Numbered from the stretch's first letter, positions 1 through 4,849 are shown. The stretch is DNA of 5,460 nucleotides from Candidatus Nitrosopumilus sp. (GCA_029861085.1 JAOUAE010000091.1:1-5460); one strand, 5' to 3'. Numbers and translations are program-made. The notes: generated by a model not told the origin, from the sequence alone.

Positions 1-330
1 TGGCTATTATATAGTCTATAATTTTTTCTTTAGACTCTCTTTAAAGCACTAAGTTTCCCTGCGTCTATTTTTATCCCCAATTTGGGGGGTGAGTCCCTGC
101 GAAATTGAACCCACTGATATAACTAACAATTCAAAAACTTGGCAGTTAATCAAAGTAAAAATTATCCTCAAAATCATTTTTTAATAAATTCTAACGTCGG
201 TTCAAAAGAGTATCCGAATAAGTTTATGATAGTGACACGGACAAGAAAACCTAAAAGTTTGAAATACTAAGACTTTTTGTAAATATTGGTTTGAGATAAT
301 TCTGCTGTCGTTATGCCTGTTTTTGTTGGA
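1..330. other. Gene-free region at window start
   Basis: I see no supportable gene here. The stretch is AT-rich with one GC-richer patch at 56-101. There the 8-base word TCCCTGCG occurs twice in direct orientation (56-63 and 94-101), flanking CCCC-AATTT-GGGG (75-87). The word TTCTAACG occurs at 189-196 and recurs in the dyad at 4602-4644. No tRNA cloverleaf could be drawn on either strand. The region lies 3' of the cyclase gene, so it may contain its 3' untranslated end and whatever precedes the next gene outside the window. Confidence 0.5.
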
Positions 331-344
331 TTTAATATATTAAA
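331..344. repeat. 14-bp perfect AT palindrome after the cyclase gene
   Basis: TTTAATATATTAAA is its own reverse complement and begins 14 bases past the cyclase stop codon on the minus strand. On that strand it overlaps a run of five T (complement of 342-346), so it could take part in transcription termination. Its sequence also resembles a bidirectional TATA box. Pure-AT palindromes are fairly likely by chance in such an AT-rich spacer, so the function is a guess. Confidence 0.4.
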
Positions 345-358
345 AATGAATTTGAAAA

Positions 359-1153
359 TTAATCTCTATTTTTGTATTCAAAGACTCGATATGTTACGTC
401 AGATTCCCTTGAGGTATATGTCCAGTCCTTCAAATTGTCAGTTACATCTACAAACATCTCCTGGACACTTGGATGAAATCTATCAAACACATCCTTTCCA
501 ACAACAATCTGGTTGGGTTGAGCAAGACCTTGAATCTTTGCTGCCATATTCATTGATGCGCCTAGGAGATCAACAAGGGATCTCTTTTCATCTGATCCAT
601 ATTGCACTACGGTATTGGCTCCAAAGTCAATCCCAATTTTTATCGCAAGTTCTGGCAGTTCTGAATCTTCATTACTTAGAATTTTGTTGATTCCATCCTT
701 TACTATCATTAGCATTGATTCAGCGCATCCTACTGCATCATCAGCTGCCTGCAGAGAACTTCCCTTGCCTACAAAATAACCAATCACTGCATCACCTGAA
801 AACTTCAACACAAAACCTCCACATTGGTTTATGACATAGGACATTTCCTGTACAAAAGAGCTAATTACTACAGAGAGTTTTTCAGGGGGCAATCTGAGGC
901 TCAGTTTGGTTGAACCGACAAGGTCAACGTAAATGACTGCCATTTCAACTTGTTCAAACACGTGCTTTCTGAGAAAACCCTCGGAGGCATCAACAATCCT
1001 TGAGTATCTGTAGCCTTCTTTTATGGAATCACGTATACGATTCTGGACATTTCTTATCAATGTCTCTGAATCCACCGTCTTGCTATCTGTTTTACTCAAA
1101 AGCATATCAATAATGTTGTTTGAGTTATTTCCTTTTTCTTGACTTGATGACAT
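359..1153 (-). CDS. Class III adenylate cyclase-domain protein
   Basis: This 264-residue protein ends in a class III nucleotide cyclase catalytic domain (about residues 68-262), predicted to make cAMP from ATP. The two metal-binding aspartates are visible: D77 in VIYVDLVGST and D121 in KFSGDAVIGYF. K117 and D195 sit where mammalian cyclase has its adenine-selecting Lys and Asp, which argues for ATP over GTP. The transition-state Asn is N202 (ASMNMAAKI), but the usual Arg four residues later is a lysine (K206). The first 65 residues are polar, predicted largely helical, and contain no membrane segment, so the enzyme should be cytosolic. Class III domains work as dimers; with one domain here, a homodimer is expected. 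The ATG start has a TATA-like ATTAAAAT about 33 bases upstream. No neighbour is clearly a cAMP receptor. The cyclase assignment is firm; activity and substrate are inferred. Confidence 0.88.
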   Translation of the reverse strand: MSSSQEKGNNSNNIIDMLLSKTDSKTVDSETLIRNVQNRIRDSIKEGYRYSRIVDASEGFLRKHVFEQVEMAVIYVDLVGSTKLSLRLPPEKLSVVISSFVQEMSYVINQCGGFVLKFSGDAVIGYFVGKGSSLQAADDAVGCAESMLMIVKDGINKILSNEDSELPELAIKIGIDFGANTVVQYGSDEKRSLVDLLGASMNMAAKIQGLAQPNQIVVGKDVFDRFHPSVQEMFVDVTDNLKDWTYTSRESDVTYRVFEYKNRD

Positions 1154-1182
1154 ATTCTATGCTAAGGAAAATGATGATTTCT

Positions 1183-1190
1183 ATTTTAAT
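1183..1190 (-). promoter_or_regulatory. Candidate TATA box of the cyclase gene
   Basis: On the minus strand this reads ATTAAAAT, centred about 33 bases before the cyclase ATG. With archaeal initiation about 25 bases downstream of the TATA centre, the transcript would carry a leader of some 7 bases. No Shine-Dalgarno sequence lies between it and the ATG. Confidence 0.45.
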
Positions 1191-1610
1191 TATGTTATGG
1201 AAGATTCAAAGAAATTAACTTGATATACAAAATGAGTAAATGGAACTAAAAAAAATTGAACCAAATTATATTGGAAATTTTAACCACTCAGACAATTCTA
1301 CTCTGGGAATTTATCGTACAACATCAAATTAAAAGCTAGATGTCGTAAATTGATTTTCATTGTCAAATCACATACAGGTTGACTCTATTTGAAATCAGAG
1401 ATTTGGACAAAAAAACATAATTCCCGTATCTTCGTATGGACATCATATCAAATGTTAATTTTTTCCACAATGCGGGCCCAATCTATGTTTTCTTACAACT
1501 AAAACCAACTAACAAGAAATAATAAAATATTTTTTGAAAATTACTTTTGAAATATTCTATGAACCTTTCGCAACAAATTCAATCTGTTCATATTAATTTT
1601 GTATGGGATT

Positions 1611-1619
1611 ATTTAATTA
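1611..1619 (+). promoter_or_regulatory. Candidate TATA box, leaderless promoter
   Basis: ATTTAATTA is centred about 26 bases before the ATG at 1641, which would place the transcription start at or next to the start codon. There is no Shine-Dalgarno sequence before the ATG, in keeping with a leaderless transcript. Confidence 0.55.
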
Positions 1620-1640
1620 CTTTAATGACGACTTTGCTGT

Positions 1641-2039
1641 ATGGAAAAATATGAAAAACTTCTCAACATGCTGATGGATTTCAATGACTCAATCAGATTT
1701 GCGGCAGTGTGTGATCAAAACGGCAACATTCATTGGCATAGCAAACGAACCAATGTAAGAAATATTATTTCTTTGGAAGATACAAAAAAAACTTTGAAAA
1801 GGGCCATAGGTGCATGGCAAGAGCGTTCTAAAATTGAAGACAAAGTCGGACGAGGCATGTACGTAATAGCAGCATATGAAAAGATAAAACGAATTACAAT
1901 TCCGTTGGACCATAACAACCTTTTATTCATAAGCTTGGATAACACGCCATCAAAAATAAGCAAAGGGAAGAACTATGGTCATTTAGTGGAAATGGGTGAA
2001 ATCATGTCAATAGTTGATTTTGTAAATGAAAATCAATAG
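1641..2039 (+). CDS. Small roadblock-like protein (DUF6659-like)
   Basis: This 132-residue soluble protein has no signal peptide or membrane segment. I recognise it by pattern as the small thaumarchaeal family annotated DUF6659. A helix (1-16) is followed by a strand pair IRFAAVCDQNGNI (18-30), a charged helical middle (45-68), and a strand, helix and strand block with YVIAAYEKIKRITIPL (74-89) and LLFISLD (94-100). This order resembles roadblock/LC7 or profilin-type sensor folds, which often act as dimeric adaptors, but that is inference. The minus-strand gene at 2957-3349 is a divergent relative with the same landmarks at matching spacing. The ATG is supported by a TATA box about 26 bases upstream. 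It appears to be transcribed alone. Partner and signal are unknown. Confidence 0.75.
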   Translation: MEKYEKLLNMLMDFNDSIRFAAVCDQNGNIHWHSKRTNVRNIISLEDTKKTLKRAIGAWQERSKIEDKVGRGMYVIAAYEKIKRITIPLDHNNLLFISLDNTPSKISKGKNYGHLVEMGEIMSIVDFVNENQ

Positions 2040-2044
2040 ATGAA

Positions 2045-2063
2045 TTTTTTGTCCATAGTTTTT
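2045..2063 (+). terminator. Candidate T-rich terminator
   Basis: Six T (2045-2050) and then five T (2059-2063) begin 6 bases past the stop codon of the DUF6659-like gene. Archaeal termination commonly uses such T tracts without a strong hairpin. Confidence 0.4.
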
Positions 2064-2128
2064 CATGGTTTGAAATACGGTAAAAAAGACCATACATCCA
2101 TTGTTTGACTGAAGAGTGATTTCGGGCG

Positions 2129-2155
2129 TACATCAGCATGTTTTACCATGATGTA
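2129..2155. promoter_or_regulatory. Bulged inverted repeat upstream of zinc-protein promoter
   Basis: TACAT-cag-CATG, a six-base loop (ttttac), then CATG-ATGTA: nine base pairs interrupted by a three-base bulge on one side. It ends 17 bases before the TATA box of the 2199 gene, a typical place for an activator or repressor site. It may instead be an RNA hairpin from read-through of the upstream gene. Function is inferred from position only. Confidence 0.35.
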
Positions 2156-2171
2156 ACCTGATTTAAGATTC

Positions 2172-2179
2172 ATAAAATA
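2172..2179 (+). promoter_or_regulatory. TATA box of small zinc-protein gene
   Basis: ATAAAATA is centred about 24 bases before the ATG at 2199, so the transcript should begin at or beside the start codon. No Shine-Dalgarno sequence is present. Confidence 0.6.
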
Positions 2180-2198
2180 CTGTATTGTCTTTTTAATC

Positions 2199-2417
2199 AT
2201 GGCCTGTAGGGGAATCTGTCACAAATACAAAGCATCCAAACCCAGTAATCCAGATACGAGATACGGCACAGGGCAAAAACTATGCAACAAATGCGGGATT
2301 TTTATGAAGTGGGATGGTGTACACTGCCCATGCTGTGGAATTAGCTTGAGGACAAAACCTCGAGCCATGAGGTCAAAACACAATCTGATGACTATACAAA
2401 ATGTAAAGAGATTCTGA
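2199..2417 (+). CDS. Small zinc-ribbon protein, copy 1
   Basis: This 72-residue basic protein is rich in paired cysteines. C29-x2-C32 and C43-P-C-C46 form a clear zinc ribbon around the block GIFMKWDG (33-40). C3, C7, H8 and C45 could complete a second metal site. The core signature, shared with the copies at 4112 and 4341, is C-x3-CH-x-Y-x-A, then RY-x2-GQK-x-C-x2-C-x-IF-x2-WDG-x2-CPCC, ending in LR-x2-PR. The C-terminal 20 residues are basic and could contact nucleic acid. I know such proteins as a multicopy family of unknown function in Thaumarchaeota; a DNA- or RNA-binding or protein-adaptor role is inference. The ATG is fixed by the TATA box about 24 bases upstream. It stands alone, unlike the tandem pair, and converges with the VOC gene. 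Confidence 0.85.
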   Translation: MACRGICHKYKASKPSNPDTRYGTGQKLCNKCGIFMKWDGVHCPCCGISLRTKPRAMRSKHNLMTIQNVKRF

Positions 2418-2467
2418 AAATGAGGGTGTACTGTCCCATTGTATACAAGAAAATACTCTCTTAGTGA

Positions 2468-2884
2468 TTACTGGGGTGTAAAACCGTGATATCCGCCAGT
2501 CTGTGTATCCTTGTCTTTTGATATGGGTTCAAAAAGCGAAACGAAATATTCATCAGGATCTAACACTATGGCATTTTTTCCAGAATCCTTCTCGATGATG
2601 TCTCTGTAAACTTGCACACCCTTTGATTTCAGCTCATCAACTGCTGATTGCACGTCACCTACCAGAAATCCCACCGTAATCCCATTTTCAATAGAGCTGC
2701 CCTTGTGCAATTCGGTTTTTGAGGCAGGATGAAGACTGATCAAAGAATTGTCGCCACTGCCCAAATCAATCCATGCTTCCCTCTGCTCTTTGATTGGAAG
2801 GCCAATCAAACCGTGATAGAAATCTAAAGATTTTTTCAAATCTCGTACCGCAATAATGACATTTCCTACTCGTTTAATGTTCAC
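2468..2884 (-). CDS. VOC (glyoxalase/bleomycin-resistance fold) protein
   Basis: This 138-residue protein has the two-module VOC fold. Module one runs from about residue 5 (VGNVIIAVRDLKKSLDFY) to 54; module two from about 68 (NGITVGFLVGDVQSAVDELK) to 120 (LDPDEYFVSLFEP). It matches glyoxalase-like dioxygenase, isomerase and drug-binding proteins in length and pattern. By eye, positions that usually bind metal are substituted: N8 instead of the first His, T70 instead of the second-module His, and S116 instead of the last Glu. H52 may be an isolated ligand. This suggests an atypical metal site or a non-enzymatic binding role, so I would not call it glyoxalase I. The start is GTG: there is no in-frame ATG before the upstream TGA stop, and a TATA box sits 27 bases upstream. 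Substrate unknown. Confidence 0.85.
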   Translation of the reverse strand: MNIKRVGNVIIAVRDLKKSLDFYHGLIGLPIKEQREAWIDLGSGDNSLISLHPASKTELHKGSSIENGITVGFLVGDVQSAVDELKSKGVQVYRDIIEKDSGKNAIVLDPDEYFVSLFEPISKDKDTQTGGYHGFTPQ

Positions 2885-2906
2885 GATGTCTTGTCTTTTT
2901 GCATGG

Positions 2907-2915
2907 GTTTTATTT
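2907..2915 (-). promoter_or_regulatory. TATA box of VOC gene
   Basis: On the minus strand this reads AAATAAAAC, centred 27 bases before the GTG start codon. That predicts a leaderless GTG-initiated transcript and supports the chosen start. It also means the VOC gene need not depend on the 2957-3349 gene upstream. Confidence 0.55.
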
Positions 2916-2956
2916 CTTACTGTAAAAATTATGCAAACTGATCAAGGGAAAATTAT

Positions 2957-3349
2957 TTAGGATTTGATTGCATTTGAAATTAATTCGTTGTCTATGAATT
3001 TTATTTTTTGAGCCGCTACCTTTACTTCTTCAGGGGTAATGGCTCTCTCCAAAGTAAGATAGATCGTAACCAGTGGCAAGTACAGAATCATTTGCTGCAT
3101 TTTTTCCCTAGTGATATGGATGTAGTCTGTTTTCCCGTAGGCATCATCAAAGTGTTCTCTGGTGTCTCTTCTTAGATTAAGCTGCTCATAAAATTTGATT
3201 CTGTCAGGATCAGGTTCCATTGGTTTAGATGCAGCTGAAGATTGGTCAAGCAAGACATTTCCCTCCAAATCTATTATTCCTAGATGGACAATTTGTGGAT
3301 CAGCTTTGAAGACCTCTGCTGCTAACTGTTCAATTTCTTTGGATCCCAA
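2957..3349 (-). CDS. Small roadblock-like protein (DUF6659-like), second copy
   Basis: This 130-residue soluble protein is laid out like the 1641-2039 gene: an N-terminal helix (3-16), a strand pair IVHLGIIDLEGNVLL (20-34), a charged middle, then YIHITREKMQQMILYLP (76-92), a strand TIYLTLE (95-101) and a C-terminal helix (106-127). Shared landmarks are the D-x-x-G-N turn and the EK(I/M) block preceding a hydrophobic strand, so I place both in one family, with this one more diverged. A roadblock/profilin-like sensor or adaptor role is inferred from the pattern only. The start is TTG: only seven codons precede it after an in-frame TAA, the next Met is residue 43, and a strong TATA box lies about 25 bases upstream. 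It faces the TFB-like operon across a 218-base shared region. Confidence 0.7.
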   Translation of the reverse strand: MGSKEIEQLAAEVFKADPQIVHLGIIDLEGNVLLDQSSAASKPMEPDPDRIKFYEQLNLRRDTREHFDDAYGKTDYIHITREKMQQMILYLPLVTIYLTLERAITPEEVKVAAQKIKFIDNELISNAIKS

Positions 3350-3368
3350 TACTCTTAATTTTAGCTTA

Positions 3369-3378
3369 TTTTATAAAA
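3369..3378 (-). promoter_or_regulatory. Strong TATA box of second DUF6659-like gene
   Basis: TTTTATAAAA is a symmetric, near-ideal archaeal TATA sequence centred about 25 bases before the TTG start on the minus strand. Being palindromic, it might fire both ways, but no plus-strand gene begins at the matching distance. Confidence 0.65.
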
Positions 3379-3423
3379 ATTTATCAAAGTTATGATGATG
3401 ACGCAATCTAGTTATTGGATAAT

Positions 3424-3475
3424 GTAACAATTGGAGTGTCATCTTCTAACAGTGACATTTGTTGGTAACAAATGG
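3424..3475 (+). repeat. Direct repeat GTAACAAWTGG, 41 bp apart
   Basis: GTAACAATTGG (3424-3434) and GTAACAAATGG (3465-3475) agree at 10 of 11 positions. Their starts are 41 bases apart, close to four helical turns, so both would lie on the same DNA face. The second copy is half of the inverted repeat at 3456-3474. The pair lies in the divergent region before the TFB-like operon and may be binding sites for one regulator. Confidence 0.45.
3456..3474. promoter_or_regulatory. Perfect 8-bp inverted repeat, candidate operator
   Basis: CATTTGTT-GGT-AACAAATG has perfect 8-base arms and a 3-base centre. It directly abuts a TATA-like TTTTAT (3476-3481), the usual place of a factor that blocks or helps TFB/TBP binding. 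Just upstream, TGTCA (3437-3441) and TGACA (3453-3457) form a second, weaker dyad. If that TATA is used, transcription of the TFB-like operon would start near 3504 with a leader of about 64 bases. Which of the two divergent genes is controlled cannot be told from the sequence. Confidence 0.5.
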
Positions 3476-3567
3476 TTTTATCCATAGATCACCTTTTTCT
3501 ATGATAACAACGCGTTGAATTTTTGGGGATTTTAGTAACATTGTCACACTCAAAAACTGTATACGTT

Positions 3568-4068
3568 ATGACTAAATGGCACCTAAATAGGCTTAAAAAA
3601 ATAGGTTTTGCTAGCTGCTCAAAATGCCAATGTAATTTTAATTCAGATGATATTATTGCCACATCCACATCAAAACGGTATTGCTACGAGTGTGCAATTC
3701 AAATAAATCTCGTGACTGGGAAAATAACAAAAGATCTATCTAATGACAAATTTCTTTCAGACGTAACAAATGATATAGATTCTATTGGAAAAAAACTAGA
3801 AATTGACAAACACATATGTAAATTGGCAATACTTTTGGTAAATACAGCGATTGCCAAAAAACATTATGTTTCAAAAAACAAGATTGGTCTTGCATGTGCT
3901 GCAATTTATCTTGCATGTCATATTGAAAATCAATTTATTCTTGATAGTGCTTTTCCTGTATCTACAAAGATTTTACAAATGAATGCAAGTTTACTCCAAA
4001 AGAAATTGACAAACACAGACATTTACACATTATCAAAGATTATTCATGCATTGGTACCTAGAAATTGA
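3568..4068 (+). CDS. Half-length TFB-like transcription factor
   Basis: This 166-residue protein resembles archaeal transcription factor B (TFIIB) but is about half its usual length of some 300. A zinc ribbon is visible as C17-x2-C20 and C39-x2-C42. It is followed by one cyclin-type helical repeat (about 62-150) with the typical block GLACAAIYLACHIE (107-120) and a helix-turn-helix-like end FPVSTKILQMNASLLQKKL (129-147). The second cyclin repeat is absent; the stop is followed closely by the next gene, so this looks like a designed short form rather than decay. Full TFB recruits RNA polymerase to TBP-TATA; one repeat could act as a regulator, competitor or promoter-specific partner, which is inference. 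I chose ATG 3568 because MTKWHLNRLKK looks like a natural N-terminus. An in-frame TTG at 3523 would add 15 residues. It is the first gene of an operon with two zinc miniproteins. Confidence 0.78.
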   Translation: MTKWHLNRLKKIGFASCSKCQCNFNSDDIIATSTSKRYCYECAIQINLVTGKITKDLSNDKFLSDVTNDIDSIGKKLEIDKHICKLAILLVNTAIAKKHYVSKNKIGLACAAIYLACHIENQFILDSAFPVSTKILQMNASLLQKKLTNTDIYTLSKIIHALVPRN

Positions 4069-4097
4069 TTTGGCATTATTTGAAACAAAATATTTGT

Positions 4098-4102
4098 GAG
4101 GT
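4098..4102 (+). promoter_or_regulatory. Possible Shine-Dalgarno for zinc protein copy 2
   Basis: GAGGT lies 9 bases before the ATG at 4112, inside the 43-base gap after the TFB-like gene. It fits translation from a polycistronic message. An AATATTT stretch at 4089-4095 could alternatively be a weak internal TATA box. Confidence 0.4.
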
Positions 4103-4111
4103 TTTACAATA

Positions 4112-4351
4112 ATGGGTATTACTTGCAATAATGTTTGTCATAGATACAGAGCAAAAAAACCAAATAAGATAGGACGATACTTGTCAGGTCAAAAAAGATG
4201 TAATTCTTGTGAAATTTTTATCAATTGGGATGGTTTATGGTGTCCTTGCTGTAATTACAAGCTACGATTAACACCTCGCAGTTCAAAATACAAGACAAAA
4301 TATGTTAAAGCAATATCTGAAAGAAAGGAGATGATTATCAATGGTTTGTAA
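4112..4351 (+). CDS. Small zinc-ribbon protein, copy 2
   Basis: This 79-residue basic protein is a paralogue of the 2199 and 4341 genes. Cysteines are C5, C9 (with H10), C30-x2-C33 and C44-P-C-C47, with the shared block IFINWDG (35-41) between the zinc-ribbon pairs. After LRLTPR it has a lysine-rich tail of about 22 residues, longer than in copy 3, which is the part overlapping the next gene. It starts 43 bases after the TFB-like stop and overlaps copy 3 by 11 bases, so the three genes are probably one transcript. The DNA shares long identical runs with copy 3 (for example the 16 bases GTTTGTCATAGATACA), pointing to a tandem duplication. Biochemical role unknown; association with transcription is suggested only by the neighbour. 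Confidence 0.85.
   Translation: MGITCNNVCHRYRAKKPNKIGRYLSGQKRCNSCEIFINWDGLWCPCCNYKLRLTPRSSKYKTKYVKAISERKEMIINGL
4327..4334 (+). promoter_or_regulatory. Shine-Dalgarno for zinc protein copy 3
   Basis: GGAGATGA lies 6 bases before the ATG at 4341 and inside the end of the preceding coding sequence. It matches the anti-Shine-Dalgarno complement GGAGGTGA in seven of eight bases. It contrasts with the leaderless genes elsewhere in the window and fits an internal operon gene with coupled translation. Confidence 0.65.
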
Positions 4352-4538
4352 GGAGGTTTGTCATAGATACAAGGCAAAATGGATTACACAAAAAGAACGT
4401 TATGCAAATGGACAAAAACGATGTAATGTTTGTGAAATTTTTGTGAGCTGGGATGGATTTTCCTGTCCTTGCTGTGGGATGTTACTAAGAACAAGACCCA
4501 GATCAGTCAAAGGAAAAATTTACACAAGGATCAGATGA
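4341..4538 (+). CDS. Small zinc-ribbon protein, copy 3
   Basis: This 65-residue basic protein is the third copy of the family. C3, C7 and H8 open the protein. C28-x2-C31 and C42-P-C-C45 form the zinc ribbon around IFVSWDG (33-39), and LRTRPR (about 49-54) leads into a short basic end. It is the shortest copy and lacks the long lysine-rich tail of copy 2. Its ATG lies inside the last codons of copy 2 (11-base overlap, different frame) and has its own Shine-Dalgarno, so translation is likely coupled. It is the last gene of the TFB-like operon. Function unknown; zinc binding is a safe inference from the cysteine spacing. Confidence 0.85.
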   Translation: MVCKEVCHRYKAKWITQKERYANGQKRCNVCEIFVSWDGFSCPCCGMLLRTRPRSVKGKIYTRIR

Positions 4539-4546
4539 TTAATCAT
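4535..4546. repeat. 12-bp perfect palindrome over stop codon
   Basis: ATGATTAATCAT is self-complementary and covers the TGA stop of copy 3. A second palindrome, AATCATGATT (4541-4550), overlaps it. It could form a small 3' hairpin or be a binding site; chance is possible. Confidence 0.4.
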
Positions 4547-4568
4547 GATTCATTAAATAAAGTAGGAA

Positions 4569-4582
4569 TTTTCAATTTTTTT
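4569..4582 (+). terminator. Candidate T-rich terminator of the TFB-like operon
   Basis: Four T, CAA, then seven T follow about 30 bases after the last stop codon of the operon. This is the strongest T tract downstream and fits archaeal termination. Confidence 0.5.
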
Positions 4583-4601
4583 AAATGAATATTATCAAAT
4601 C

Positions 4602-4644
4602 TTCTAACGCAAAAGATAATGCTGCATTATAACAAACGTTAGAA
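4602..4644. repeat. 43-bp interrupted palindrome
   Basis: Outer arms TTCTAACG (4602-4609) and CGTTAGAA (4637-4644) and inner arms ATAATGC (4616-4622) and GCATTAT (4624-4630) are all perfect and share one exact centre, T4623. The 6-base stretches between outer and inner arms (CAAAAG and AACAAA) do not pair at all. Fifteen of 21 positions are symmetric. As RNA it would be an 8-bp stem, a 6x6 internal loop and a short capped stem; as DNA it looks like two nested operator half-sites. It lies 19 bases past the operon's T tract. Confidence 0.6.
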
Positions 4645-4825
4645 AACTATGGAAAACTGGTTAGGTTGATTATTGAAAAGATCCCAAAAAAAGACTAAAC
4701 TGATAAAAGGCCGTTTCAAAGAAACCACGTTTTGAATCTCTCATTAACATCCCATTGCATGAATCATGGTAGGTCTGATATTTTGGAATTTTATACATAG
4801 ACAATTTTGTGATGAACCTTGGTAT

Positions 4826-4849
4826 TTTAGTACTCAATTGAGGCCAAAA
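4826..4849. repeat. 24-bp imperfect palindrome with CTCAATTGAG core
   Basis: The core CTCAATTGAG (4833-4842) is a perfect 10-base palindrome. Symmetry continues outward with G4830/C4845 and TTT/AAA (4826-4828 and 4847-4849), for 9 of 12 pairs. The shape is that of a dimeric regulator site, but no promoter is evident beside it. Confidence 0.4.

Larger units (their letters stand above)
1154..1640. other. Divergent intergenic region, 487 bp
   Basis: This AT-rich spacer lies between the start codons of the cyclase (minus) and the DUF6659-like gene (plus) and carries both promoters at its ends. I see no coding stretch, tRNA or clear RNA gene within it. Minor inverted repeats are TGATTT/AAATCA (1351-1356 and 1365-1370, loop 8) and AAATC-AGA-GATTT (1392-1404). 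Both are short enough to be chance. Confidence 0.5.

Noticed and set aside
94..120. tRNA T-arm-like sequence on the minus strand (GGGTTCAATTTCGC)
   Set aside because: The T stem does not pair beyond one wobble and no anticodon or acceptor stem can be formed around it.
313..690. Plus-strand open frame of 125 codons
   Set aside because: It lies largely antisense to the well-supported cyclase domain, and its protein has no recognisable pattern.
1689..1963. Two minus-strand open frames antisense to the first DUF6659-like gene
   Set aside because: They are shadows of a gene with a good promoter and recognisable family pattern, and have no promoter of their own.
2040..2108. 22-codon open frame starting one base after the DUF6659-like stop
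   Set aside because: It is too short, has no Shine-Dalgarno and runs through the T tracts of the likely terminator.
3523..3567. Fifteen-residue N-terminal extension of the TFB-like protein from a TTG codon
   Set aside because: It has no TATA box at leaderless distance and no Shine-Dalgarno, and the downstream ATG gives a more natural N-terminus. It remains possible.
4350..4357. Strong Shine-Dalgarno-like AAGGAGGT just inside zinc protein copy 3
   Set aside because: No start codon follows at a useful distance; it simply encodes Lys-Glu-Val next to the conserved cysteines.
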